This document shows positions 26,772-36,361 of a stretch of 64,000 nt of DNA, one piece after another. Under the pieces are notes generated by a model, which made no database searches, was not told where the DNA came from, and saw only the letters and a list, made by a program, of their open reading frames with translations. Position numbers and translations under genes: made by a program. Each line of letters begins with the position of its first letter. Positions within the stretch are counted from its first letter, which is position 1. Source of the stretch: DASVAL01 sp035649575. Its GTDB lineage: Bacteria > Planctomycetota > UBA1135 > UBA2386. The stretch covers positions 1-64,000 of the forward strand of contig DASRJH010000167.1 of assembly GCA_035649575.1 (NCBI GenBank), written 5' to 3'.

Positions 26772-27722
26772 TCAGGGAACGAACAGGCAGTCGCGCCCCA
26801 GCCGGCGCGCAGGGGCCTCGGTCGCAGAAAAGCCCGTCAGTTCCACGGTGTGGCCGGCGGCACGCAGCGCCGTTGCGAGCTTGCGGATCGGATCGGACGT
26901 GGGCGCCATCACGAGCACAGGGGCTACGCGCAGCAACTCGACGGCTGCTGCAGCGAACTGCACACCCGCTGAGAATCCTCCGCTCGAGACGATGAGATCG
27001 AAACCACTGGGCGCGGCACCGGCCGTCTTGGCGATGGCAAGGGCCTTGGCCACGGTGCGGCCGCTGCAGAGACCGGAGCGCAGGCGGTGCATGGCCAGCT
27101 CACCCTGCTGAGCCCGGGCTTCGGCTTGAAGGCCCTCGAGGTCGACGAGCAGGCCCACGGTCTGTGGTGCCACTGCGGGCGGGGAGGTGTTGCGTTCGAT
27201 CGGTCGCACCGGCTCTCGCCCTGTGGACGCGCGCTGGGGGCGGCCTTCGCTGCCTTCGTGACGGGAACGGAACTCCGTGTGTCGCTCCCTGTGCTGCGTC
27301 TCCACTGGTGGTTCGGTTCGACGCTGTGCCGGGTCACGCTGGTGGTCGGCCGGCTCCCGGGGCGGCTGGCTCGGAATCCGCTTCGGGTCGTCGCGCCAGC
27401 GCGACCCCGTCTGTTCGGGACGTTCGTCCCGGTCGCGCCGATCCTGCTCGCGAGCAGGCCGGACCTCGCGCGGGCGTGCGAGATGAGCCGGCACCTGCTG
27501 CAGCGCGCCTGCTTCCGCGCGCGGTGTTTCCGGAAGCCCGGGAGCGACCGCCCTGGTTGCCTGGCTGGCCGCCTGAAGCGGAGACGCCTTCGCCACGGGC
27601 TCCTTCGCACCAAGCTCCTTTCTGACTGCGGCCGGCGGCGACGCCGGGCGTTCGTCCTCGGATCCGCGGTGCTTGCCCTTGGGACGGTCCTGGTCGAAGA
27701 CGTCGGCGCCGAAGTCGCTCAT
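26772..27722 (-). CDS. NYN-like domain protein with long disordered N-terminus
   Basis: The 316-residue protein starts at ATG 27722 (MSDFGADVFDQDRPKGKHRG). Residues 1-180 are highly charged, Arg/Glu/Pro/Gln-rich and probably disordered. The C-terminal 130 residues resemble a NYN (LabA-type PIN-like nuclease) domain: VGLLVDLEGLQ at its first strand, and VLVMAPTSDPIRKLATALRAAGHTVELTGF near the end, where members normally have SGDSDF. Only one of the two Asp of that motif remains, so nuclease activity is doubtful. The domain call is tentative; the coding frame is well supported. Confidence 0.6.
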   Translation of the reverse strand: MSDFGADVFDQDRPKGKHRGSEDERPASPPAAVRKELGAKEPVAKASPLQAASQATRAVAPGLPETPRAEAGALQQVPAHLARPREVRPAREQDRRDRDERPEQTGSRWRDDPKRIPSQPPREPADHQRDPAQRRTEPPVETQHRERHTEFRSRHEGSEGRPQRASTGREPVRPIERNTSPPAVAPQTVGLLVDLEGLQAEARAQQGELAMHRLRSGLCSGRTVAKALAIAKTAGAAPSGFDLIVSSGGFSAGVQFAAAAVELLRVAPVLVMAPTSDPIRKLATALRAAGHTVELTGFSATEAPARRLGRDCLFVP

Positions 27723-27923
27723 TGCAACCGCCAAGGTTAGCCGACCCCCGCGGGGATGGCCATGGTGCTGGCTTTTTGAGCCAGGAGGCTTGTTGTGGCG
27801 GGGCGTCCACGCTTGCATCAGGCCCCAGTCCCCCTCTCTTTCGAACCCAACGACTGCGAAGATCGCGTGCCGCGCCGTCATTGGCGCCTCACGACGGGTC
27901 GCCGTCTCGACATAGGAACCAGA

Positions 27924-28370
27924 GTGAATCGCCCTCTCCTCACCGTCTCTGCCCTCCTCGCGACCACGTTGGCATCGTGCGGCACGCTGAACCGCGCCGG
28001 CAAGGACGCCGTGCTCGGCGTCGCCACCCCGTTGCTGATGATCTACGGCGGCGCGACCGACGGCGCGTCATCGGCCAAGAGTGTGCGCACCGGCATGGAT
28101 GCCGGTGGCGTGGTCGAGGTGCTCTCCTTCCCCTTCACGTTCACCTACCACGCGTTCGAGCACTTCATGTATGGCGCGATGCACATCATCGACCTCCCGA
28201 TGTGCCTGTTCTGGGGCGCCGCGGAGTTGAACCCGAACGGGCCAGAGGTCAAGCCGCTCGACATCTACCAGGGCACCTGGTTCGACACCTGGGCCGGGAG
28301 CGGCAAGAAGACGGGCACCGACCCGCAGACCGGCGAACCTGGTTCGGAGACAGGCCCCGGGTCGAAGTGA
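27924..28370 (+). CDS. lipoprotein of unknown function
   Basis: Read from GTG 27924 the product has 148 residues and begins with a lipoprotein signal, NRPLLTVSALLATTLASCG, with the lipid-modified Cys at residue 20. The mature part contains glycine-rich and aromatic segments (FPFTFTYHAFEHFMYGAMH) and a polar, Gly/Thr-rich tail. It should be anchored to a membrane through Cys20 after processing by Lgt, which is encoded at 55018. I do not recognise the family. Upstream in-frame codons to 27795 look non-coding in character. It converges on the secreted protein gene at 28380. Confidence 0.75.
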   Translation: MNRPLLTVSALLATTLASCGTLNRAGKDAVLGVATPLLMIYGGATDGASSAKSVRTGMDAGGVVEVLSFPFTFTYHAFEHFMYGAMHIIDLPMCLFWGAAELNPNGPEVKPLDIYQGTWFDTWAGSGKKTGTDPQTGEPGSETGPGSK

Positions 28371-28379
28371 CCTCGCGCC

Positions 28380-29243
28380 TCAGCGGATCGCGGGTGCGGG
28401 CAGTCCGAGCAGTTTCTCCGCGTAGATCGGCAGGCGCGCGACCAGAGCGAGTGCGGCCGCCGGGTCGGTGGCCGCCCTCTCGTTGACCGTGTCGCGCAGC
28501 GTGTTCAACAGGCTGCGATACTGGGATTGCTCGGGGTCGTGCAACAGGGCCTCGAGGTTGGTCTTGAACTTCTCGAGGTAGGGCTGGGGGTCGCCCGGGA
28601 GCTTCGGTGGCTGCCAGTTGGAGAACCAGAGGGCTCGCCGCGCATCGGCTCCGGTCCGCCAACCTCCGAGTTCCGCGCGCAAGATGTCCACCGCGTTGGC
28701 CTTGTTAACCCAGGAGTAGCCGTTGCCGCCGGAGCGGCGACTGTTCTGTTCGCGGTTCTTCAGCAACTCGCGCAGGCTCGGGATCTGCATCTGCGCGAGT
28801 CGCCATTCCTCGGCCACCAAGGTGATCGGGTGCAGCGGCGGCAACAGGGCCGGGTTGCCCTGCACTCGCTCTAGCAGGTCGGCAACCGGCAGTGGCGCCG
28901 AGTTGTTTTCGAACGGGGCGCGCAGCGGCTCGGGGACCTCCTTGGGGTCCACGCGCAACGTCACGTCGACGCCGAGTCGCTTCAGCTCCGCGAGTCGGGC
29001 CACGGCGACCCAGCGATCGAGGTTGGCGGGGCGTTGGTCGGCAGCCACCTTCTCATAAGCAGCAACGGCCTTCTTGATGTCGAGGTCGAGCACCTCGAAG
29101 AGCCAGGCGTCGTGCAGCGTCGGCGACGCGGGCTGGTTGGTGGGATTGGCAGGAACAAGCGCGCGCTCGGGCGGCGGAGTCTGTGCTCGTGCGTCGCACA
29201 GGAAAGCCAGCAGCATCACGCAGCACCAGGGTCGCAGGACCAT
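28380..29243 (-). CDS. secreted helical protein in a two-component operon
   Basis: The 287-residue product has a signal peptide (VLRPWCCVMLLAFLCDARAQ) and a mature, mostly helical chain with TPR-like segments (LDIKKAVAAYEKVAADQRP) but no catalytic motif. Its ATG at 29243 shares one base with the response regulator stop (TGATG), so it is translated with the kinase and regulator. It may be an output or a periplasmic accessory to the kinase, whose sensor region also looks TPR-like. I do not recognise the family. Confidence 0.75.
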   Translation of the reverse strand: MVLRPWCCVMLLAFLCDARAQTPPPERALVPANPTNQPASPTLHDAWLFEVLDLDIKKAVAAYEKVAADQRPANLDRWVAVARLAELKRLGVDVTLRVDPKEVPEPLRAPFENNSAPLPVADLLERVQGNPALLPPLHPITLVAEEWRLAQMQIPSLRELLKNREQNSRRSGGNGYSWVNKANAVDILRAELGGWRTGADARRALWFSNWQPPKLPGDPQPYLEKFKTNLEALLHDPEQSQYRSLLNTLRDTVNERAATDPAAALALVARLPIYAEKLLGLPAPAIR

Positions 29244-29983
29244 CACGGTTCCTCCGAAAGCAGCGGGGACTCGAAGCGATAGCCGAGACCGTGCACGGTG
29301 ATCACGTGCACGGGGTTCTCGACATCGCGTTCGAGCTTCTTGCGCAGCCGCGCGATGTGGTTGTCGACGGTGCGCGTGGTCGGCAGGTGTACGTAGCCCC
29401 AGACCTTGCGCAACAGATCCTGGCGGCTCACGACCTCGCCGCGATGCTCGATCAACATGCGCAGGATCTCCGCTTCGTAGCGGGAGAGCTGCGTTTCGGC
29501 GCCGTCGCGCACGATCGAGAACCGCTTCCAGTCGACCACGAGGTCCGGGAAGCGCATCACGCCGCCGACGGCATGACGCTCGCCGACGCCGGCCTTGGCT
29601 CCGGCCTGGGTCCGCCGCAGCACGGCCCGGATGCGGGCCGTCAGCTCGGTGAGCCCGAACGGCTTCGTGAGGTAGTCGTCGGCCCCGAGCTCGAGCCCCT
29701 GCACTTTGTCGCGGTCCTGGCCCTTCGCCGAGATGATGATGATCGGCGTCTCGTGCCCCGTCTCGCGCAGGTGACGCAGCACTTCGAGGCCCGGAATGCC
29801 GGGCAACATCAGATCGAGCAGGATCAGCGCCGCGCGACCATCGCGCGCCTTGCGCAGACCCTCGCGGCCGTCGGCGGCCGTCTCCACCTTGTAGCCCTCG
29901 AGCTCGAGGTTGTGCAGCAGGCCGGCGCGCAGGTCGGGCTCGTCTTCGATGACGAGGATGTTCGTGTCGGTCAGGTTGGTCAT
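29243..29983 (-). CDS. OmpR/PhoB-type response regulator
   Basis: The 246-residue regulator has a receiver domain with acidic pocket Glu13-Asp14, phospho-acceptor Asp57 in LILLDLMLPG, and Lys106 in LTKPFG, followed by a winged-helix DNA-binding domain with the family motif TRTVDNHIARLRKKLE and the end VHGLGYRFE. ATG 29983 overlaps the kinase stop as ATGA. It is phosphorylated by the kinase encoded just upstream and should bind promoter DNA as a dimer. Target genes are not evident in the window. Confidence 0.95.
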   Translation of the reverse strand: MTNLTDTNILVIEDEPDLRAGLLHNLELEGYKVETAADGREGLRKARDGRAALILLDLMLPGIPGLEVLRHLRETGHETPIIIISAKGQDRDKVQGLELGADDYLTKPFGLTELTARIRAVLRRTQAGAKAGVGERHAVGGVMRFPDLVVDWKRFSIVRDGAETQLSRYEAEILRMLIEHRGEVVSRQDLLRKVWGYVHLPTTRTVDNHIARLRKKLERDVENPVHVITVHGLGYRFESPLLSEEP

Positions 29984-32172
29984 GTTCTCTGGGTCGGGGT
30001 CCCTTCGGTCCGTGGGCGTTCGGCGGACGCTCGGGCGGCCTGGGCAGCTCGGTCGGGTGCTGTGACCTTGGGCAAGGAGAGGCGGAAGACGGTGCCGCCG
30101 CCTTCGCGCGCAAGCGCGGTGATGTTGCCGCCGTGCGACGTGACGAAGTGGTGCACGAGGCTCAGACCGAGACCGGCCCCGCGGACTTCCCCCGCGTTGC
30201 TGGCGCGGTAGAAGCCTTCGAACACGCGGTCGAGCTCCGCGGGCGGGATGCCGCGGCCGTGGTCGCGCACTTCGATGACGACCTGGTCGGCGCGCGCAAA
30301 CAGCTCGAGCTCGATCTCCTGTTCGCGGTCGCCCTCGCGCGCGTATTTGGCCGCGTTCTCGAGCAGGTTCACAACAGCGCTCTCGCACGCGTTGGCGTCG
30401 CAGTGCACGAAGATGCCCGGGGGCAGCGTCTCGACGAGGATCGCGCCGCTGGCTTCGAGGTGCGGCGTGTAGGCGTCGCAGACGCTGCGCAGCAGCGGGC
30501 CGAGCTCGATCGTCTGCGGGGAGTAATGGAGCGTGCCGGCCTGTTGTCGCGAGAAGTCGAGGATGCGTTGGATCAGCATCGTCAACCGTTCGGACTCGCG
30601 CGAGATGATGCCGCCGAACTGCTGGGCTTGCTGGCTGTCGCGGGCCCGGCCCATGCCGAGCGTCTCGCCATACATGCGGATCAAGGCGAGCGGCGTCTTG
30701 AGCTCGTGCGAGACGCGCGACACGAGATTGATCTTGAGCGCCGCGAGCTCCGCCTCGCGCGACACCGAACGCCACGACCACAGAGCGCCGCCGAGCGCCG
30801 TCACGAACAGCGCCACGACGAGCAGCGTGCGCGTGCGCGCCGCCGCTTCGGTCGACGCGATCAGCGCAGGGGCGTCCGCCGGATACGCGAGCAGCTTGAG
30901 GCCGTTGGTTTCGGTCGACGGTGGCGCGAACCCGACCGGCGTCGTGGTCGGCGGAGGCACGATCGGGTAATCATCGGGATCGAAGATCGCGAGCACGAAC
31001 TCGCGCCCGGTGCCGTGGATCCGGCGGCGGACCGGCTCGAGCATCTGGCCGAGATCGATGTGCAGTCCGACGTCGGTGCACCGATCGTGTCTCTCCTTCT
31101 CTTCTGGAGTGGCGCTGCGCACGCACAGCAGCGAAGTCACTCCTGCCAGCGAGCTGATCAGGCGCTCGTCCTGGTTGCCGGCCCTCTCGTCGGGGTTCGG
31201 CTGCAGGTTGCGACGCTTGAGCAGCTCGAGCTTCAACGCGAGGTCGTAGTTCTCCGCCACGAAGGCGCGAGTTTGCGTGCGCTGGCGATTCTCGGCCAGC
31301 AGGGTCTCCTCCTCGGCGCGTCCCTCCCCGGTGCCGATCCTGGCGGCGAGCAGGCGGGCGACCGACGACAGCAGGTCGTCCGAGAGCCACCAACGTTCGC
31401 CCTGCGCGATGGCTTGCAGCAGCTTGAGCCGGGCCGCAGTCGTGCCCGTGTCGGCGAGCTTGTACTCGCTCAGCAGCACGAGCGCCTTCGCGCTGTTGCC
31501 GACACCCCTGTTCTGCCGCGCGGGGTCCGCGAGCCGCACCACTTTCTCGAACTCCGCGCGCGCCTCGGCAATCTCGCCGAGCGCGTTGTGCGCCGTGGCC
31601 AGCTCGAAGCGCGCGTGCAGCTCGGCTTCGAGGACTTCGAACCGGAGCCGGTTGTTCTGGGGCGGCGTGCTGGCGGCTTCGAGCGTCTTGAGGAAGTGGT
31701 CGAGCAGGTTGATCGCGTCCCGGTGCTTGCCGTGCAGGAGCAGCAGTTGTGCGGCGTCGACGGCGCCGACGATCGGGCGCTCGGTGCGCAGCAACGGGAG
31801 GCTCATGGTCGCAGACGCCAAGGGTGTGGGCCAGACCAGGTCCACCCTTTCGTCGAGCAGGATGATGTCGCGCAGTGCCGAGAACGCCGGCTGATGCCGC
31901 AAGGTGAGCGCGGTGAGCGCGGGCCCGCGCTTCGCGAGCATTTCCTCGGAGGCGGTCAGCATCTGCGGCAGCAGCTCCCCGAATTCGCGTTCGACCGCGC
32001 GGCTGGCACCGCGCAAGAACTCGCTCGCGGCGAGCACGAGTGCCGACTGTGCTTCCTCGCCGCTGCGCCGCAGTTCGCTCTGGCCGAGCATGGCGAGCAC
32101 ACCGAGCGGCACGAGGAAAGTACAGAGTGCCAGCAGGTGCCGGTGACTGAAGCGCTGGCGCGTAGGCTGCAT
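29980..32172 (-). CDS. membrane histidine kinase with large TPR-like sensor region
   Basis: The 730-residue kinase has a first membrane helix at about 13-30, an extracytoplasmic region of about 410 residues, a second helix at about 450-470, then HisKA with His489 in SRVSHELKTPL and an HATPase_c domain with N box VVNLLENAAKYA, DHGRGIPP and GAGLGLSLV. The extracytoplasmic part includes a helical stretch with TPR character (AINLLDHFLK, FELATAHNALGEIAEARAEF), unusual for a sensor. There is no HAMP domain evident. It heads the operon kinase, regulator, secreted protein. Confidence 0.93.
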   Translation of the reverse strand: MQPTRQRFSHRHLLALCTFLVPLGVLAMLGQSELRRSGEEAQSALVLAASEFLRGASRAVEREFGELLPQMLTASEEMLAKRGPALTALTLRHQPAFSALRDIILLDERVDLVWPTPLASATMSLPLLRTERPIVGAVDAAQLLLLHGKHRDAINLLDHFLKTLEAASTPPQNNRLRFEVLEAELHARFELATAHNALGEIAEARAEFEKVVRLADPARQNRGVGNSAKALVLLSEYKLADTGTTAARLKLLQAIAQGERWWLSDDLLSSVARLLAARIGTGEGRAEEETLLAENRQRTQTRAFVAENYDLALKLELLKRRNLQPNPDERAGNQDERLISSLAGVTSLLCVRSATPEEKERHDRCTDVGLHIDLGQMLEPVRRRIHGTGREFVLAIFDPDDYPIVPPPTTTPVGFAPPSTETNGLKLLAYPADAPALIASTEAAARTRTLLVVALFVTALGGALWSWRSVSREAELAALKINLVSRVSHELKTPLALIRMYGETLGMGRARDSQQAQQFGGIISRESERLTMLIQRILDFSRQQAGTLHYSPQTIELGPLLRSVCDAYTPHLEASGAILVETLPPGIFVHCDANACESAVVNLLENAAKYAREGDREQEIELELFARADQVVIEVRDHGRGIPPAELDRVFEGFYRASNAGEVRGAGLGLSLVHHFVTSHGGNITALAREGGGTVFRLSLPKVTAPDRAAQAARASAERPRTEGTPTQRT

Positions 32173-32288
32173 CGATGAACTGCCGCTCGGAGCCGACCCA
32201 GTCTAACGCCGTCCTGCGATGGCGGATAGCAGCCATTGCGGCCATGGCCGCAACCAAGGTCGTGGTTGCAAGCCACGCCCAGGCGATC

Positions 32289-34055
32289 TCAGGCGTATCC
32301 CGACCATGGCGGGGCCGCGGCGAACGCGGCGTGGATCAGACCCACGTGCGAATAGGCCTGCGGGAAGTTGCCGCACATCGCGCCGGACGCGGGTTGCACA
32401 CCCTCGGACAACAGCCCGAGCGGAGCGCGCACGCTCTGCAGGCGCCCCATGAGACTGCGCGCCTCGTCGATCCGGCCGATCGTGGCCAGCGCCTCGACGA
32501 GCCAGAAAGTGCACAGCGTGAAGGCTGTGGTCGGTACGCCGAAGCCGTCGTCGGTGCGGTAGCGGCGCAGCCAGCCGCCTTGGTCGAGCTCCTTCTGCAC
32601 GACGTCCACGGTGGCGTGCATGCGCGCGTCGTCGGGCGGCAGCAGGCGCAGCGTGACCGCCTGCAGCAGCGCCGCATCGACCTCCTTGCCGCCGAAGTCG
32701 GCGACGAGGCACCCTCGCGCCGGGTCCAATGCCTGCGCCATCAGCAGCGCGCGGATCCGCTGCGCCGCGAGCTCGAACTCTTCGACGAGCCCCGGGCGGT
32801 GGTGGGCCGCGATGCGGCTCATGCGGTCGGCGGCGGCCCAACACATCACGGCACTGAAGGTCTGCGGCCGCCAGTTCTCGCGATACTCCCAGATGCCGGC
32901 ATCGGGCTGGCCTGCGACGAGCACGGCCTTGCGCGCGAGCCTAGTTACGAGATCGAGCACGGGTTCCGTGACCTGTTCGCGGAACCGCGCGTCGAGAAAG
33001 AACGGCGCCAGCGCGATCACCATCTCGCCGAAGACGTCGTTCTGGCGGTGCGTCGCGGCCTGGTTCCCGACGCGCACCGGCCGTTGGCCGCCGAAGCCGG
33101 GCCAATCGTCGAGGACCTGCTCGGCCGGCACCGCCTTGCCGTCGATGCAGTAGAGCGGCGCGAGGTCGAGCTCCTTCGTCGAGCTCGCGACGTCGAGCAG
33201 GTATTGCAGGAACTGTTCGAGCTCGGCGAACTGGCCGAGCAGCCGGAACGCGCCGAGCGCATAGAACGAATCGCGCAGCCAGCAGTAGCGGTAGTCCCAG
33301 GTCCGCGTCGTGCCGGGCGCTTCAGGAATCGAAGTCGTCAGCGCCGCGACGATCGCGCCCGTGTCCTCGTAGCAATGCAGCTTCAGCGCGAGTGCCGAGC
33401 GGATGACTTCCTCCTGGTAGATCGACGGGATGTCGCACTGCTTCACCCATTGCCGCCAGTGCCGCACGGTCTGCTGCAGGAACCTGTCGCACAGCGGCTC
33501 GAGCGGTTCCTCGACCGGCGCCCCCCAGGACAGCACGAAGTGGCGGCGCTGGGTCAGCGCGAACGGCTCGCCGTCGAGATGCGCGAGCGCCGCATCGGTC
33601 GTCAGTCGCAGCTGGGCCGGATAGCCGTGCCACGCGATGTGGTGGGAGCCCATGTCCGAATGCGGCTGCTGCTTGGTCCAGCCGAGCACGGGACGGCAGT
33701 GCACGCGGATGCGCGGCGTGCCCGCGAGCGGCTCGATGATGCGGACGAGCTTGGCCGGACGGAAGACCCGCTCGTGCTGCATGAAGCGCGGCGCGAAGTC
33801 GAGCACGCGGAACTCGCCGTCGGCGGCCTTGAAGCGCGTCTCGAGCACGTTCGTGTTGCCGAGGTAGCTCTGGGTCCCCGACGAGCGGTCTGCCGGCGAG
33901 ACCTCGAAACTGCCGCCATCCTGCGCGTCGAGCAGCGCGCCGAAGACCGGAGGGGAATCGAAGCGCGGCATGCAGGACCAGACGATGGCGCCGCTGCGGT
34001 GCACCAGCGCGGAGATCTGGCAGTTGCCGATGAGACCGAGGTCGGCTAGATCCAC
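32289..34055 (-). CDS. GH15-family glycoside hydrolase, possibly trehalase
   Basis: The 588-residue protein has the GH15 layout: an N-terminal beta-sandwich beginning LADLGLIGNCQISALVHRSG and an (alpha/alpha)6 barrel with TRTWDYRYCWLRDSFYALGA and the general-acid segment PDAGIWEYRENWRPQTFS. GH15 members include glucoamylases and bacterial trehalases; position next to otsA and otsB favours a role in trehalose turnover. GTG 34055 is chosen because upstream codons to 34223 overlap otsA in the opposite direction and look non-coding. No signal peptide, so it is cytoplasmic. Confidence 0.88.
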   Translation of the reverse strand: MDLADLGLIGNCQISALVHRSGAIVWSCMPRFDSPPVFGALLDAQDGGSFEVSPADRSSGTQSYLGNTNVLETRFKAADGEFRVLDFAPRFMQHERVFRPAKLVRIIEPLAGTPRIRVHCRPVLGWTKQQPHSDMGSHHIAWHGYPAQLRLTTDAALAHLDGEPFALTQRRHFVLSWGAPVEEPLEPLCDRFLQQTVRHWRQWVKQCDIPSIYQEEVIRSALALKLHCYEDTGAIVAALTTSIPEAPGTTRTWDYRYCWLRDSFYALGAFRLLGQFAELEQFLQYLLDVASSTKELDLAPLYCIDGKAVPAEQVLDDWPGFGGQRPVRVGNQAATHRQNDVFGEMVIALAPFFLDARFREQVTEPVLDLVTRLARKAVLVAGQPDAGIWEYRENWRPQTFSAVMCWAAADRMSRIAAHHRPGLVEEFELAAQRIRALLMAQALDPARGCLVADFGGKEVDAALLQAVTLRLLPPDDARMHATVDVVQKELDQGGWLRRYRTDDGFGVPTTAFTLCTFWLVEALATIGRIDEARSLMGRLQSVRAPLGLLSEGVQPASGAMCGNFPQAYSHVGLIHAAFAAAPPWSGYA

Positions 34056-34126
34056 GCCGCCATTCTGCGCCTCGTCGGTCCGGTCGCAAGGCTTGCCTTC
34101 GTGGGCATGTGGGGCATGATGGATCG

Positions 34127-36361
34127 ATGCGCCGCGCAGTGTGGTTCCTCGTGCTGCTGCTCGCGGGGCTGGGAGTGCTGGCGCTCGCCGGCTACTTCGT
34201 CCTGGCGCAGACGACGGGCGCATGGTTCGAGCGCGATCTCGAGCTGCGAACGCGTCTCGCAGTGGCCGCGGGTAGACGCAGCATCCTCCACAACTGGGAG
34301 GACCCGAACAGCCTGAGCGGTGTGCTCGAGGACATCACGCGCGACGAGCGCATCCTCGGCGGTGCCGCGTGCTCCCCGACCGGGGATCCGCTTGCCGCGA
34401 CAAGCAAGTTCCCGCGCGATCTGTCGATCAAGGCGATTCTCGGCACCACGGAAGACGACGGCTCTACGCACGCCGAGTCCTGGTGGAGGATCCGGGATCT
34501 CGAACACGGACGCGTGCACATCAGCGTCAATCCGATCCGGTCCACCGAGGGCGACCTGCTGCGCGGCTACGTGATCCTCGTGCACGACCTGACCTTCGTG
34601 GCGCGACGCGAGTCGACGACGCGCCACCTGCTGCTCGCGGCGTTCTTCGTGCTCTCGATCGGCGCGGCGCTGATCACGATGGTCGCGGCTCGCCTGGCCT
34701 GGCGCCGGTGGACCGACGAACTGCGCGCGGCGCTGTCGGGCGGGCCCGCCGGCGGGTTCAAGCCGCTCGTGCGCGACGTGCGCTCGCTCGTGGCCAGGCT
34801 GGTCAGCGAGCGCCGCAGCGAAGCCGGTGCGGGGACCTGGAACCCGGCGCGGCTGCGCGCCACGCTGCGGCAGCACCTGCACGGCGAACGCGTGGTCGTC
34901 CTCGCCAACCGCGAGCCATACATCCACGAGCGCGTGAAGAACGTCGTGCACGTGCAGCACCCGGCCAGCGGCCTGGTCACGGCGCTCGAGCCGGTCATGC
35001 GCGCGTGCTCGGGCACCTGGGTCGCGCACGGGAGCGGCGGCGCCGACCGCGACTATGTCGACGACAAAGACCGGTTGCGCGTGCCGCCGGGCGAAGAGTC
35101 GTACACGGTGCGGCGCGTGTGGCTCGATGAAGCCGAGGAGAACGGCTACTACTACGGCTTCGCGAACGAGGGGCTGTGGCCACTCTGCCACCTCGCCCAC
35201 ACGCGCCCGGTGTTCCGCGTCGAGGATTGGGAGCACTACATGCAGGTGAACCGCAAGTTCGCGAAGGCGGTCACCGAGGAGGTGGACTCCGACGATCCGA
35301 TCGTCCTGGTCCAGGACTATCACTTCGCGCTGGCGCCCAAGATGATCCGCGAACGGTTGCCGCGCGCCACGATCCTCACGTTCTGGCACATCCCGTGGCC
35401 CAACGCGGAAGTCGTCGGCATCTGCCCGTTCCGCGAAGAACTGATCTCTGGGTTGCTCGGGTCGAGCATCCTCGGCTTCCACACCAAGCAGCACTGCAAC
35501 AACTTCATCGACTCGGTCGACGCCTACGTCGAGAGTCGCATCGACCGCGAGACCGAGGCGATCGTGCAGGGGGCACGGCGAACGCTCGTGCGGCCCTACC
35601 CGATCTCGATCGACTGGCCCGTGCGGTGGCTCGAGGGCATGCCGTCGGTCGCCGAGTGCCGCGCTGCGGTGCGCAAGGAGCTCGAGCTGCCCGACGATGC
35701 GCTGCTCGGCGTAGGCGTCGATCGGCTCGACTACACGAAGGGCATCGAGGAGCGTCTGCTCGCCGTCGACCAGCTGCTCGCGCGTTACCCCGAATACCGC
35801 GGCCGGTTCTCGTTCGTGCAGTTGGCAGCGCCGAGCCGCACGAAGATCCAGCGGTATCGCGAGCTCGACGAACGCGTCGCGGCTCTCGTGACGTCGATCA
35901 ACGACCGCTGGGGCACGGAGACCTGGCGGCCGATCAGACTGCTGCGCACGCACCACGAGCCGCCGGCCGTGTACCGACAGTATCGCGCCGCAGATTTCTG
36001 TTTCGTGAGCAGTCTTCACGATGGCATGAACCTCGTGGCCAAGGAGTTCGTCGCCGCGCGCGATGACGAGCGCGGCGTTCTGATCCTCAGCCAGTTCACG
36101 GGTGCCGCGCGAGATCTGACCGAAGCCCTCGTGGTCAATCCGTACGACCTGCAGCAGTCCAGCGAGGCGATGGCGACCGCGCTGCAGATGCCGGTCACCG
36201 AGCAGACCGAGCGCATGCGGTCGATGCGGCGCCTCGTGGGGGAGTTCAACGTCTACCGGTGGGCAGGCCGCATGCTGATCGAAGCGGCCGAACTGCGGCG
36301 GCGCGAGCGACTGTCCGGGCGCATGATGTCGGTGTTCCGCTCGTCGGTCGCGAGCTCGTGA
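34127..36361 (+). CDS. otsA: trehalose-6-phosphate synthase with membrane sensor-like N-terminus
   Basis: The 744-residue protein joins two parts. Residues 1-200 hold a membrane helix (5-27), an extracytoplasmic domain of about 135 residues and a second helix (166-190), like a sensor module. From about residue 250 a GT20 trehalose-6-phosphate synthase follows, with VQDYHFALAPKMIRE, FWHIPWPNAE, VDRLDYTKGIEERL and SLHDGMNLVAKEFVAA, covering donor and acceptor sites. The enzyme makes trehalose-6-phosphate from UDP-glucose and glucose-6-phosphate, here apparently tethered to the membrane. ATG 34127 is preferred over GTG 34109. Its stop overlaps the otsB start. Confidence 0.93.
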   Translation: MRRAVWFLVLLLAGLGVLALAGYFVLAQTTGAWFERDLELRTRLAVAAGRRSILHNWEDPNSLSGVLEDITRDERILGGAACSPTGDPLAATSKFPRDLSIKAILGTTEDDGSTHAESWWRIRDLEHGRVHISVNPIRSTEGDLLRGYVILVHDLTFVARRESTTRHLLLAAFFVLSIGAALITMVAARLAWRRWTDELRAALSGGPAGGFKPLVRDVRSLVARLVSERRSEAGAGTWNPARLRATLRQHLHGERVVVLANREPYIHERVKNVVHVQHPASGLVTALEPVMRACSGTWVAHGSGGADRDYVDDKDRLRVPPGEESYTVRRVWLDEAEENGYYYGFANEGLWPLCHLAHTRPVFRVEDWEHYMQVNRKFAKAVTEEVDSDDPIVLVQDYHFALAPKMIRERLPRATILTFWHIPWPNAEVVGICPFREELISGLLGSSILGFHTKQHCNNFIDSVDAYVESRIDRETEAIVQGARRTLVRPYPISIDWPVRWLEGMPSVAECRAAVRKELELPDDALLGVGVDRLDYTKGIEERLLAVDQLLARYPEYRGRFSFVQLAAPSRTKIQRYRELDERVAALVTSINDRWGTETWRPIRLLRTHHEPPAVYRQYRAADFCFVSSLHDGMNLVAKEFVAARDDERGVLILSQFTGAARDLTEALVVNPYDLQQSSEAMATALQMPVTEQTERMRSMRRLVGEFNVYRWAGRMLIEAAELRRRERLSGRMMSVFRSSVASS

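Noticed and set aside
27087..27740. 217-residue plus-strand reading frame
   Set aside because: Antisense to the NYN-like gene; the minus strand carries a recognisable domain.
27723..27923. Short hairpin CTGGCT/AGCCAG with a T-rich loop upstream of the lipoprotein gene
   Set aside because: Stem of only six pairs and no T-run in the right place, so not called as a terminator.
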